Assembly (NCBI GenBank): GCA_036852015.1
Contig: JAANDG010000011.1
Location: 611,501 to 675,500 of the forward strand
Origin: Pelodera strongyloides
Lineage: Eukaryota > Nematoda > Chromadorea > Rhabditida > Rhabditidae
Length of the DNA: 64,000 bases
Direction of reading: 5' to 3'
This document shows, piece after piece, positions 1 to 12,104 of this stretch (position 1 is the stretch's first letter; each line of letters opens with the position of its first letter). The position numbers were made by a program, and so were the translations under genes. The notes beneath the pieces are model-generated. The model ran no database searches and was not told the DNA's origin. It saw only the letters and a list, made by a program, of their open reading frames with translations.

Positions 1-59
1 GTATGCATAATACTCGCTAACAAGGTGTTTTGCGTACCATCTTAGCCGCCCGTTTAAAA

Positions 60-262
60 CAAAATGTAAGAGCTAAGCGGTAAAATACCGGCCGGTTTTT
101 GAAACGCATCGTAAACAACTGAGTTCTCAAGTATTTATGCTAATTAACGCGAATTTACTCAATTTTTTTTTATAAGGTATGTTCATTTGCATAAGCTGCA
201 TAAGCATAAGAATGCTGGTCTACTCGATGTGTTTATGAGTTACCGCGGACCACCGGTCTGGA
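60..262. repeat. Degraded copy of MITE family A
   Basis: Contains the family A core (AATACCGGCCGGTTTTTGAAA, then CATTTGCATAAGCTGCATAAG and CTGGTCTACTCGATGTGTTT). The terminal TTAA and the outer right arm are lost. It lies just before the first exon of the acidic protein gene. Confidence 0.7.
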
Positions 263-302
263 ATCGGAAATTAATTTCAGAAATTAAAATCAAACTTTTC
301 AG

Positions 303-3300
303 ATGAGACGCCCGTTCCCCCGTGTGCTTCTCTTCGTAGTTCCTGTCCTCTTTATTATTGCACTAGTGCTGGCGACTCGTGGAAGCAGCGAGGAAAATGG
401 GTACGTTTAAAGCGGTATGCACGTGGTTTGTGGAATGTACTGCTGTCATAGCTGGGATCCTATGCATTATTGAATCTATTCCTTTCGCTGACGGGCACAT
501 ACATTTGTACATAACACAACAGCATGCATTTCAAAGAATGTGTTGCAAAACCACGTGTTATACCGCTTTATAATTCAAAAACTGGCCATCAACGAGACTG
601 AAACCTGGAGAGGTTCACTCATCTGCCGAGTCTGAATCTAATCTTAATTTAAATTTAGAATTGGCATGCCTGACAAAGAAGTTAATGGAGATACACTTCG
701 GAACGCTTTAATGATGGGTGGGAATGCAGGAAAATAACAAAAAAACGAAATTAGTCGTAGGCTTAGGCTTAGGCCTTAGGCTTTAGTCCTCCTTTCCACA
801 TTATTATACAAGGTATTTAATCCGTAACATTCAGTATTGTGGCCATAATGAATGAATCCTGGGAGTATTCTACTAGGCTCAGGCGGTGGGAAAACCAGAT
901 GTATCACACAAATTAGCGAGTCGTAGACAAAAAATGTCCCAGTCGGGAAGGCTCCCACTGTTAGTGTATACCGCCACTGTAAGCTGTCACATGTTTGTCA
1001 TATATAATAATAACAATAATAATTTACTACACCATAAAGGTGCGCACAAACATACATAATTAAAACAACAAATACAGTTAGGACAGAAAAACGGTTTCTG
1101 TTTATATTATATTTCTGTTGTGTTTTTAGATGGCATCTCGGATAATAACGATAATAATAATGACCTGGACCCTGTCAATTTTGAAGTAGAATCAAAGGAG
1201 GAAACCTCTTCAGAATTGGATACGCAGAATACTGGGGAGACACAGATGGAAGGAAATGGTACTTTTAAAGCGTTGTAACAGCCGGTTTTTGAAACGTGGT
1301 CAGCTGCTTTCTCATTTACTGTATAAAAACGAAGATAATTAGAATAAAAATTCGCGCAATATTTGAACAAGCACTGCTTGGGAAGAGAGCCCCCAGCACC
1401 CCAGCTTACGTTTCAAAACAGCCGCTAAATCGCTTTAAACTTTGGAATACACAATTATACCTTCTAACGCAAAAAAAAGAGATGCCAACCAACATTTTCC
1501 CATAAATATGCGGTTTTATCTCCATGTTGAAACATACGTACGCATTGTTTAAAGCGCATTTCTAGATCAGCTGTCTACTTTTTTGAGATCGGCTTTAATT
1601 TCTTAATTAACATATTTGGAGTTTTGTGCTATTCCAAGGCCTTTTCTATTATACAGACAACTAGGGTCCCGCCACGACGGGCTACAGTAACCGGGCCCTT
1701 CCGAATATGCACTTTTTGAAATTTTTGCGTTTTTTGGTCATTCTGGTCTGTTGATATAACAGAAGTTGACCGTTGTTAGTTTTGTAGAGTGGATTTAATG
1801 TTGTTATTTTTCGTTTATTCGTGCTATAGTTCTACATATGTTTCAGATGAATGCTTATTGCTGTTTAAATTTGTTTGTTTTCATATTCAATTAACATGTG
1901 TAAATGTGGAGATGCATAATTTTAACTGTTTACTAATGGTAGTCATATCTTTATAGTGTAATATAATAACAGCAAAATTGTATTTTTGTCCTGTGCTATC
2001 GCATAACATCATCCGATATTTGCAGGTAATTAGAGTTTTTATTTTTTCAAGGTTTTCATTAGCACTCTTCAACATCATTATTACAGAAATAAGAGTGGTG
2101 TTGGACAGAAGCCAAAGAGGCTGTTATACGACCGCGGCAGATGTGAGTTCCCGGGTTCGTCGCCTTTTATGTCGAGAAGCACAATGTGACCGCTTTTGGA
2201 ACTAGACCTTTGGCCGGATAGTGAGTTTTGTATTATCCACCGTTTTTTCCTTTTCGGGGCGTGATTCCCAATCGTAAGGAGCCGTTGAGCGGTAGTTACT
2301 CGTGAAGTGGTCATCGAAAGCAGCTCCGTATTATTATTTGCATCATGATGCTGATTTTTATCAAATATTAATGTAACGTTTATATTTCCACCTACTATTA
2401 GAATATTGGAATTATTATTGCTATTATTATATACTAGCCTAGCATTAAAATAGTACAATTACTTATATTTAAGCAATTATTATACCTTATTATCATTATA
2501 TCTATATTTTTACTACTAGTATGCAGTATTCTGGTACTAAGCTACTATTTATTATTGCTATTGTGAATTCTGTGTAGTCAGCTCGTAATTATTATACCTT
2601 ATTATCATTATATTTATTACTATTGCAATTGCTGTATAGTCAGCTTATAATTATTATATTATATCTATTATTTGCTCCCACTGATGTATCATAGTTTGGT
2701 AATTTTTACCTAGGCCTCGATGCATACTTTGATGGTTTCTAGTCGGTGTGTGACAAGAAATTCGGTTTTTCGTGATCTTCCTAAGTCACGTTCCCTTGGA
2801 TTTTATGGGGGTCTCGTGAGTTCCCGAGTAAGACGATCCGAGGTTTACTCGTTCACTGGCTTGGAAATCAGTACCCATCAGGCGAGGCCTTTATGAACCA
2901 TCGTTTCGAGGAAACGAGTATTCAAAGCTTTGAGAAAGTTGGATGTCCTGAGAGGATAGTCCGTCTCCGAAGGTCGAGGACCTGAGGTGTTGACTTTTAT
3001 GTGTTGTGTTTTTACGTGCTATCGTTCTAGTGGCTGTCCTACCCGGATGATGAGCTCATCCCCGAATCGGAGGGCGCAGTGCCGGGTTGCCATCGGCGTT
3101 TCGCGTGGTAACTCACACGAGGCACGTGGTTGTGAATTCGCCTATAGGCCAGTTGGTGTATCGTCGGAGCCAAGGTTGGTTCAAGTATTCATACTAATGG
3201 AATGTTCGGTTTATACCGGGCTGAAATGCCTGATGTTCAGATGTTCTAAAAAACTAAAAATGTGTGGTTTGTTTTGCCTATAAAGCCTATTCGAGGAATA

Positions 3301-6300
3301 GAGCCGTATCTGTAGGGTTATTAAGGCCAAATTTCTACTTGATAGGATCAGACAATTTGCTTTCTGTATTCTCTGTGTGAGAACTGTGAGTGTGCCTCCC
3401 AATCAATTGCTCTACGCGCATGTTACATATTTTTCGGTGCAATGCGTAAGTTGATTAAGTGAAGAACTGGCGTGCTTAATCGGAAATAATGCAGAAATAA
3501 TCGCTATGCATTCGTTTCCATTAACCATTGTTTATTCTTTTCGTCAGCACCCGCAGAAGCTAAAGGTGAAGTGTTAATACGAGGGCTTCGTATGTAACCC
3601 GCTCAAGGTAAACTGCGCATTGTACTATACCAGTTTTTGGTTTAGTGGATATCAAGTGTTGATCCTGAATTACCTGAATTTGCGGCTGGGCGATTTTCCC
3701 TATTCTCTGGTCGACGACCTCGGCATGGTTAACGTTTGGCGGGCCAAGCCAAGTCTGGTGTGTTTCTTTTAAATTGTTGAACGGGTTGTTCTCAAAGTAT
3801 GTTTTTGTTGGTCTGTCGCTTCCAGTTAGCATTGTCAGGCCAGTGAGAGATTGATCTTTGTTATTAATAAAAATGTGTTACCGTCTAAATTTATATAAAT
3901 ATATAATGATGCGTCTTTATATAAATATATGACGAAATTTTGCGTCAGTATGTTGAACGAAAATAACGCAATAACGACTTAATGGTTTTCTACTCTGAAA
4001 ATCAATAAACCGTTTACCCCAATGGTGGCAGTGTATGATATAGATTATTGTTCGTATTCATGTCTGTTCTGTTTCTTGGACTATGTACAAAACTGAGATT
4101 ATGTGAGTGAGAGAGACCTGTTTCAGAATGAAACTGGTCGAATCGAGCCACATAATTGGAGTTTTGTGCTATTCCAAGGCCTTTTCTATTATACAGACAA
4201 CTAGGGTCCCGCCACGACGGGCTACAGTAACCGGGCCCTTCCGAATATGCACTTTTTGAAATTTTTGCGTTTTTTGGTCATTCTGGTCTGTTGATATAAC
4301 AGAAGTTGACCGTTGTTAGTTTTGTAGAGTGGACGCCCAATCCCTCCCTCCCTTAGGAAGGCGCGGATAATAGATCACCACAAGAGACACTTCCTCGAGA
4401 GTTAACCGTTTTATGTGATTTTATGGTGGAAAGATCCACCTTCCCTAATTGATGTAAAGAACACGTAAATGTTTAGAGCCCTCATAAGGTGCTCGTCCTC
4501 GGGACAAGGAACTGCCCCTCCTTTCATCGACTCAAGTCAAAGATGTCCACAATCTGCCGGTAGAACGACAACATATTGTACAGACCGAGGTATCGTGATA
4601 TCTTATCTTATTATATAAAAGAGTAAGTAGCGTTTGGCATACCGATGTGCGTTCCGAAAAGCAACTTTCGTGTTCGGGTATAAAAAGAGTTGCGTAGCTC
4701 AATATCGAAGTATGCATATGTTACCATTCTGTGAATTTCTTGTGATACGTTTTGGAACTTTGTATAAAAGTATGCCCATGCTAAACCAATCATGTTTCCA
4801 TGTAAGTCGCCTCAGGCGGCGTAGCCGTCTGGTATTATATAAAATAGTAACTGTGCGTAATTTGCATACCGATGTGCGTTACGGAAATACAAATTTCATG
4901 TTCGGGTATAAAAAGAGTTTCGCAGCTCAATATATGTATGAATATGCTATTGTTTCCTATTATGTGAATTTCTTAGGATACGTTTGAAGCTTTGTGTATA
5001 AGTATACCCATGCCATGCTACACCAATCCATATTTCCATGTAGGTGGCCTCAGGCGGCCTGAGCTGACTGGTTTTTCCATAACAGCGCAATAGGATCTAT
5101 TGGGATTGAGGTGCCCCAGCGGCGGAGCACGGAAAAAGGGGCGGGGCTTAGGGCAGAGAGGCTAGAGAGTGATAGCCTATCCAAAAATGACTAATTCTAA
5201 TGTAATGGAGGTATTTAGTCTACTTGCAAGGGTATATTGTTTCCAACCACTTTTTCATACCAGTGGGGTACCACAATGACTTTGTAAGCAATCTGAATCG
5301 CTGGGGTACCTCAAAAAACATGTGCAATTAATCTGCAGGTCCTCTGAAACACTGCGGTTCCTCAAGCCGAGTGCAATGACTTTGTATCAACGTGAAACTT
5401 GGCGCTCAAGCGGCAACTTTACGGCGTGCATGTGGCGTGAAAAAAAATGGCAAGCCGTTGGTTTCTGATGTGCAAGTTGCACGCCGTAAAGGACTAAGGT
5501 TGCCGCTTGCACGCCATAAAGTTGCTGCTTAGTAAGTCACTGGTGTGGTGGGGAACCTAAAACCGAGAGCAAAGTCTTTGTAGGTTCTGCGAATCTGAAT
5601 CATTGGGCTACCTCAAACCGTTGTAGGTTCTGCGAATCATTAGGCTATTGGGCAATGACTTAGTAGGTTCTCAGAGTCTCTGAATCACTGGGGGTACCTC
5701 AAAAATCATGTACAATTTATCTGTAGGTTCTCCGAAACACTACATCAAACCGTATCTTTTGTAACTCCGTGCAATCTTCTATTTTCTCATTTTTTCCAGA
5801 ACAGCCACTGTTGAAGAAGCATTAATTAAAAACACACGTCAAGTTTTAGAAAACTTTAGTTAGTACGAAAATGGCTCATTCTGGCCTCTCTGCCCTAAGC
5901 CCCGCCCCTTTTTCCGTGCTCCGCCGCTGGGGCACCTCAATCCCAATAGATCCGCGCAATACCTTGCATTCGAATCAACTTTTCTGAGTTTCTTGTGCAA
6001 CTATGACTGATTTGTACAGCGCCTCGATGCGCATGTCTTTATTGAACAATTTCTGCTTCCTACCGCCTGTTTTGTCATATTGTGATATTTCTGCGTGCTG
6101 ACTGAGTGCATACATCGGTTGGACATTGTATGTATGCTGTAAAATTAGTTTTATTATAATACCTCGTCTTATCGGAACTTACCTGCTATTACTTTCATAA
6201 GGCTGTCGTCTTATACCACAAGTCAAGTCAGTCGACGGCGAGGCTACAAGTTGCAGCTTGTTTAGCTTGTTGCTACTAGGTTTAAATGCTAGGAATTTTC

Positions 6301-6388
6301 TCATAAACTATCACAATCTAGTCCATTAGGTGTGTGATCTGTACGATTGCAATACTTCCAATATCTTCCAAAATATTATGTAACAACC

Positions 6389-6426
<38 letters not shown>

Positions 6427-9400
6427 CATCTCGGCCAGGGTTAAACTTCTGGCGTGGGGTTTTCAAAACTCGCTTACATAATCTATTTTTAGAGCCGGAG
6501 ATGCCCACGATACCACTAAGACCGCCGCCGACAATCGGAGTTAGAGGGCTGTACCTGACGCGCTCGATTCATAAGCCACCGCTCAGTGATATTTTTTTTT
6601 TATTACACAATGTTTTCCACTAATTATATTCAGTGGTAATGGTGTCTCGTTGATTCTCTTAGAAGTCGTTGGTTTAACTATTAATTGGTTTATTGCCAGT
6701 ACGGTTATCATCTCGTGCTCTGTGTTCTATTCGTGTACTTGTTTCTATATTCGTATCGTTTAGACGTTAACTTTATGTTGTTATTTTGTCGCGTATATTA
6801 TGATAAGAAGTGACTTAGATTATACACCAAGTTAGCAGTGAATTTATTATGTAGCGACAATTTGCTACACAGTATTGGTCAACTATCTGAAAATCAATAA
6901 ACCGTTTACCCTGAAAATCAATAAACCGTTTACCCCAATGGTGGCAGTGTATGATATAGATTATTGTTCGTATTCATGTCTGTTCTGTTTCTTGGAACAT
7001 GTACAAAACTGAGATTATGTGAGTGAGAGAGACCTGTTTCAGAATGAAACTGGTCGAATCGAGCCACATAAATTAGATTAAATGTGGATTGAAAGATAAC
7101 AAAAGGAAAATCTTCTATTATTTTATACACCCGGTTACATTCACATCAAAAAAATACAATAACTTTATCGATCCACGTTCTCCCCCCCCCCTAGAGAACA
7201 AAGTTTAAAGCGAAATACCGGCCGGTTTTTGAAACGTACTGCGTACACCGGCTCTCTTAACTTATGCAGCATATGAAAATGAGCAAAAATTGGAATAAAA
7301 ACTAGACCCCAAAAACCCGGCTGGTATTTCGCTTTAAATATACAATACATACCCAAATGCAACATCCCATTTCATTAATAACATAATTTGCATTCTTATT
7401 TTCAGAAAACACCGAAGACCTTAGCAATGATGAATCGGAGGAAACTGAAATCGCTGATGAAATCAAGAAAGTGATTTCTGAGACAGAGACAGAGACTACA
7501 AAGATGGGAGAGAGCGTTCAAAATGGAGAGATTGTGAAGACGTCAGATTATCAGAAGAGTGGAAACTTCGAAGCGCCAACTACTCAAGTACAGGATGTGG
7601 ATCCGACGGAAGGGAATGCTCAAGCACTTGAAACCCAGGTTTGTGGGTGATCCATTGACATATGGTTTCTATAGAAAGGTCGTAAATAATGAACGAGCAA
7701 TTACATCACGTAAATGTATGACTTACGTGGCAAGTTGCACAATGCACGTAAACGGTACGTAGAGCAATTATTGAGCACTTGTGAAAATTTGAAGTGGAAG
7801 GATTATTGACTGCCTGCTTAAGCATTTTTTAGCCATTTTTTCATTCTTTCGCAAAGCAAAAATATGTCTTCGCTAACGGAAAACTCGTCATTTTTGAAAA
7901 TCTTCAAGTTTGGGCTCTTTTCACAGGTCTGGGAAAACTAGGCAAAAAGCTGGTCTAGTAGGGTATTAAACAACGTTTGTATGCTATAAGCATCCGAGAC
8001 ACAACGATCACGGGCTTGTAAGCACAATTACAATCAAGTAAACACATTTATTCGACTAAATAGATTTGTAAATTTGTAAAAAATCTATTATATAAACAAT
8101 ATAGATTTGTAAACAATATATTAATATACATATTTCAAATGATTCAACAATATCTACAAACCAAAATGGCTAGGGCAAAAAGGTAATTTGAAGGCCCTAT
8201 GAAGTTTATTTTAGCCTACAAACCTTTCGGTGAGCATAGTCAGGTTATACAAAAAAACGGTGATTGAAAAAGTTGAAATCTGAAAACAGTGAATAAGGTA
8301 ATAATCGTTCAAAGGGTCAGATGTATTATGAATATAACATACTGATTTTCTGGCCTCTGATAACTCTGGATTAAACTGTTTTCAGACCACCGTGGCTCCG
8401 ATGAATTTGGATTTGTCCAACAGTGGAACAGCTGAGGGTGCTGTTCCTAACATCGCTGTAGTAGAGATGATCACTACTCCTGCCGCAGACATTATTACAA
8501 ATGAAGAAATAGAACTAGACGCTGAGAGGATGAGAGAGGCAGAGAAGATGGCTGATGGAGAAGTAAAACTCAACGGTGAGAGGATGAAAGAAGCAGAGAA
8601 GTCGACTGATGGAGAAATAGCACTTGACGCCGAGAGGTTGAAAGAGGCAGAGAAGATGGCTGAGCTTCAGCGAAGACCAAAGTTCAATCTCAATAGTAGG
8701 CAACCCGTAATCGTCAGCGTTACGACTCAACTTTCTCTGAAAGAGGCAAAACAGGATTCTGAAGACTTGGATTCTACACAACTCATTGAACAGTCAACAA
8801 CACAGGACCCCGTTGGTACCGTAACACAGAGGAACGTTTTCGACTCGCAGACAGCAAATCCTGGTGCCGATCCTAACTCGGCAATTACTACTGTGGCTAC
8901 TGTACCTGAATCACAACAGAATATTACCAGTGTGCCTCTGGAGAACACTTCTGTACAAACAGTAGATCAAAATGAGAATGCTCAGATGACCGACTCAGAG
9001 ACCACGACGGATGTTAAAGCCTTAGAAACTCAACCAAATACCCAAGAAATGCCACTGATTGTCGTGGATGATTCAACAAATGATCAGGAACAAAATGCCG
9101 ATGATTTCTTCACACCGGTGGTTGACACAATTACTAGGGATATCTTGGAGTCGACACCCGTTGACACCACTGAACAACGCCCCTCGACACACATTGACAC
9201 CACGGGACAACGCCCAGTAATCGTCGACGATCGAAATGTTGAAAGAGCGTCGATAGAGATTCCCGTCAGGACGTCGGTAACTCTTGAAGATCACACAGAC
9301 CCGACCAATAAGGAATTTGTAATTAATCGAGATTCAGAAAATCCACAATCGTCACCCTTTACTTCAGAAATTGAAGGTGAAGAAACAATAGCCGGGGCAG

Positions 9401-9453
9401 AAAATACCCCAGAAAACAACGCAGAAATCTTTGTCGCCGAGCCGAGAGTGTAA
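303..9453 (+). CDS. Acidic Thr/Glu-rich protein with N-terminal hydrophobic segment, function unknown
   Basis: I do not recognise a family. Proposed exons are 303-378 (or to 400), 1130-1258, 7406-7638 and 8386-9453 (stop). Exons 2 to 4 join in phase. Exon 1 follows a TTTTCAG acceptor (possible trans-splice site), and its product begins MRRPFPRVLLFVVPVLFIIA, a basic residue run then a hydrophobic stretch, so a signal peptide or signal anchor is likely. The best donor, at 401, leaves the wrong phase. A weaker one at 379 (GTGGAA) keeps phase and gives about 501 residues. A start at ATG 397 would also be in phase but would lose the hydrophobic segment. Exon 4 encodes three 18-residue repeats (8506-8667, core ERMKEAEK), probably helical, followed by a long Thr/Ser/Glu/Asp/Gln-rich, probably disordered tail. 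Few Cys are present. A secreted or anchored linker or mucin-like role is only a guess. Introns 1 and 2 each begin with a MITE. Confidence 0.68.
411..568. mobile_element. MITE family B (GGTATxxCACGTGG type) at a splice donor
   Basis: Inverted ends AGCGGTAT..CACGTGG and CCACGTG..ATACCGCT, preceded by TTAA at 407-410. It begins ten bases after the exon-1 donor of the acidic protein gene (GTACG followed by TTTAAAGCGG). Confidence 0.8.
1269..1434. mobile_element. MITE, TTAA-flanked, at a splice donor
   Basis: Ends AGCGTTGTAACAGCCGGTTTTTG and CAAAACAGCCGCTAAATCGCT, flanked by TTAA at 1265-1268 and 1435-1438. It starts ten bases into intron 2 of the acidic protein gene (donor GTACT then TTTAAAG). 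Confidence 0.8.
1611..1793 (+). repeat. Direct repeat A, first copy (183 bp)
   Basis: Practically identical to 4151-4333, including the stretch GGGTCCCGCCACGACGGGCT. The identity starts at CATA and stops at GTGGA. The near absence of differences points to recent duplication or gene conversion. Confidence 0.92.
3560..3832 (-). pseudogene. Open minus-strand frame inside the A/B repeat composite, possible retroelement remnant
   Basis: A 90-codon frame with protein-like composition (MLTGSDRPTKTYFENNPF near its start), unlike the AT-rich noise nearby. It sits between repeats A and B in a stretch richer in GC than its surroundings (about 2750-3830). It may be a decayed coding piece of the element that those repeats belonged to. 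No domain is recognisable. Confidence 0.25.
3997..4154 (+). repeat. Direct repeat B, first copy
   Basis: Starts CTGAAAATCAATAAACCGTT and runs to GAGCCACATA. Matches 6911-7070 with only a few differences. Confidence 0.9.
4151..4333 (+). repeat. Direct repeat A, second copy
   Basis: Near-perfect copy of 1611-1793. It begins exactly where repeat B (3997-4154) ends, so repeats B and A are fused here, whereas each occurs alone at the outer ends (A at 1611, B at 6911). Confidence 0.92.
4618..5070 (+). repeat. Diverged tandem duplication, two units of about 225 bp
   Basis: Both units run through ACCGATGTGCGTT, TTCGGGTATAAAAAGAGTT, GCTCAATAT, ATGTGAATTTCTT or near, and TTTCCATGTA(A/G)G(T)(C/G)GCCTCAGGCGGC. 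They differ at many positions and by small indels, so this is an older tandem copy. Confidence 0.75.
5085..5961. mobile_element. 861-bp palindromic MITE with 70-bp perfect inverted ends and 8-bp target duplication
   Basis: Element 5093-5953. Both ends read GGATCTATTGGGATTGAGGT inward and stay identical for 70 bases, to GCAGAGAGGC. GCGCAATA is present directly outside both ends (5085-5092 and 5954-5961), an 8-bp target-site duplication as made by hAT-superfamily transposases. The interior has no coding capacity. It holds several degenerate copies of a GACTTTGTAxG / CACTGGGxTACCTCAAA motif. It must have moved using a transposase made elsewhere. Confidence 0.9.
6391..6422. repeat. (AT)n microsatellite
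   Basis: Sixteen uninterrupted AT units in intron 2 of the acidic protein gene. Confidence 0.95.
6888..7072 (+). repeat. Direct repeat B, second copy, with its first 23 bases doubled
   Basis: Near-identical to 3997-4154. The opening TGAAAATCAATAAACCGTTT unit occurs twice in tandem (6888 and 6911 onward), a small slippage duplication absent from the first copy. Confidence 0.9.
7209..7333. mobile_element. MITE family A, diverged short copy
   Basis: Ends AGCGAAATACCGGCCGG and CCGGCTGGTATTTCGCT, flanked by TTAA at 7205-7208 and 7334-7337. The interior is rearranged relative to the common 174-bp form. Confidence 0.85.
8506..8667 (+). repeat. Three tandem 54-bp coding repeats in exon 4 of the acidic protein gene
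   Basis: Three successive 18-codon units share a core of the form (D/N)(A/G)ER(M/L)(R/K)EAEK(M/S). The first two end in (A/T)DG and the third grades into AELQRR. The pattern of charged residues with hydrophobics every three to four positions suggests an amphipathic helix. Units differ at several codons, so the duplication is not recent. Confidence 0.8.
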
Positions 9454-11439
9454 CATTGCTTATACTTACTTATTATTACTTATTATTCTTTCCGCGTGTA
9501 AGCCGTTACAATTAAACTCCATTTACCGTATTGTGTGTGCAATCCATGTGTGAGAATTATGTGCCTTATACACTTCTTGCTTTATATGACTAGTGAGTCG
9601 GCATAGTTTTACAAAGCGATATAACAGCTGGTTTTTGAAACATATATCGGCACATCTGTATTCACGTATGCCGTATGCACGTGAATAGTACTAGAATGGG
9701 AATACAACATCCCGTATACTTTAAAAAAAACCGGCTGTTATACTGCTTTAAATTTGCTGGAATAAAGGCTAGTGCAAGCTTTGTTACCATAAAAAGGACA
9801 TTTTTCATTCAGAATTATTAGTTTGTCTTTCTCTGTGTTTCACCCACAACGCTTCTCTCTTCATAGTTTTTATCGTTGTTTGTTCACATTGATTTTCCGG
9901 TGAACTTTCGTGCTTTTTGCATTTTCATATTTGAGAATTAAGCGTAAATTTTTGAATTTTATTATGCTATATTTGAAGTAATGGTTTTTCATTGCAGTTG
10001 ATTTTTTTTACATTTAATACGAAAATAAGTGGGAAATCATTTTTTGCACAATTTTGCCAGATGTTGCGCATCGCGTAAAACGAAGTGTTTCTGTATTTAT
10101 ACATATTTATTTTATTACATACTACATACATATTAGCTGTGTCATTTGGAACCCGCAGTTTTTGTCAAATATCCAGTCTTTTGTCCTTGTCTTTTGGTCT
10201 TTTGTCCTTGTATAAACTTTAATATTACAATTTTTCATTTACAAACGTCAAATCAGTAATATAACAATCACATTTATTACAAACATGGAAATGCATTAAA
10301 TGTTGATGTTTTTGTAAAGCTTGCTGCATTTGTCAACTATCCAGTAGACATCAATGTTTTTTCGATAAGATAAACTTTTAATTTTGGATTTCTTTATCGC
10401 GAAATATCACAATATATAGAATATATATATACATATATATACCAATAAGAAAGAGTAGTATGTAGTATTTGTGTATGTTGTATGGTGTTGTTTGTGTACG
10501 CTTGTCCAGTTGCTTAGAAACAAGGGTCCAAAATATTTCCATTTTTTCTGACATATGTAATATGAAATTTCTATTTTATCCAATCAGATGTGGCGCAGTA
10601 AAATGCATTTTCAATTTATAAGGCTAGTAGTATTATGTATTAGGGGAAAGCTTTGAGATCTTGCCTTTTATAAAAGTACACAAGTACACTATTATATTAT
10701 ATAAATAAACAAATGTTATCTGCCTATTTATGCTTACTCGATTTTAGCGCGATTTTTCATTTAATTTACGTTTATTTGCATCAGCTGCATCAGAATGCTG
10801 GTGTACTCTATGTGCTTCAAATACCGGCCGGTGTTAATAATTATTTCAATAATTAAAAGTCCTTACATTTTGAATGTGACGGATAACCACATGCATTCCA
10901 ACGTATTTATGCTAATAATAAGTGAGCACACAGTGAGCTCTATTTTATTTCTAACCATGCTCATTTGCTCATTTGCATATGACCCATTTGCATACAATTA
11001 CCCCAAATCCGTTTCAAAAATCGCCTGTTATACCTCTTTGATTTGTGAGGGATAATGATCAACCGTTGATTTTTCGCGCTTCTATCATGTTTACATTGTA
11101 TGGAAATTAAGGGTACCATCAAATCCTTGAGAATTTTCCTTGCTCAAGAAAGATGAGAGACTGACAATGAAAGAGATAGAAAGAGATGTAAAGGATACTG
11201 AAAGAGAGAGAGATATAGAGGGAGAGAGAGAGAGACCTAGAGAGAGAGGGGAGAGCGAGGAGAGAGACTTAGAGAGAGAAGAGAGACTTAGAGAGAGAAT
11301 GAGCAAGGTTGTTAGATAAAAGGTAAAACGCGCCCCTCCATATCCAAATATTTACCTAGCTGGCTGACCGTCGTCTCTATTGATGAGTGTTGTGGTACCG
11401 CGTATAAAAGGCACGGTTTCGCTGCGCACTGTATATTAA

Positions 11440-11592
11440 AGCGGTACGACATGTGGTTTTGGAACTAGTAAGTGCATCGCCATGTATTATATGCAAATTA
11501 GGCTCCTTGTGTGAATGAAGTAAAGGGTGTATTTAAAGCGGAATAACACACATGGTGATGCACTGGTTTCATAAATCTAGTATTATACCGCT
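11440..11592. mobile_element. MITE family B with an internal terminus-like repeat
   Basis: Starts AGCGGTACGACATGTGG and ends TATTATACCGCT, flanked by TTAA at 11436-11439 and 11593-11596. A second TTTAAAGCGGAATAACACA occurs inside near 11530, suggesting one element inserted in or fused with another. Confidence 0.75.
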
Positions 11593-11930
11593 TTAAATGT
11601 TGAAGTTATAGAGATCATGCCGTAGTTTCAACAATGCTACTCGTTCGATGACAATCCCAAAAATAGATTTTTCTTAAACACATCCACATGCCGTTCTTCT
11701 ATTGTTACGGCGTTTGTCGTAACTATAGTTTTAATATAAATTCCTTTTTAAAGGTTTTGGTAAAAAAAAACGTGCATTTTCTCTATTGTTGCCGTGTGTT
11801 TATTCGTTTTTCTGTAACTCTTTCCCGTCCCTTTTACTGCATTCGACCTTGACCAATAAACTCTCCATGTACATATGAATACCCAAATTGGGCAAAAACA
11901 TTTTTCATTTTTTCTTTGTCCTTGTTTTAA

Positions 11931-12104
11931 AGCGAAATATCGACCGGTTTTTGAAACGCATCGTGGACAACGAAATTCTTGCGTATTTGTGCTAATTTAC
12001 TCGAATTTGGCTAGATTTTTTATTCTAATTTATGTTCATTTGCATAAGCTGCATAAGAATGTTGGTGTACTCGATGCACTTCAAAAAACGGCCGGCATTT
12101 CGCT
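11931..12104. mobile_element. MITE family A, full 174-bp form
   Basis: Ends AGCGAAATATCGACCGG and CGGCCGGCATTTCGCT, flanked by TTAA at 11927-11930 and 12105-12108. Interior has the octamer-like CATTTGCATAAGCTGCATAAG typical of the family. Confidence 0.9.
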
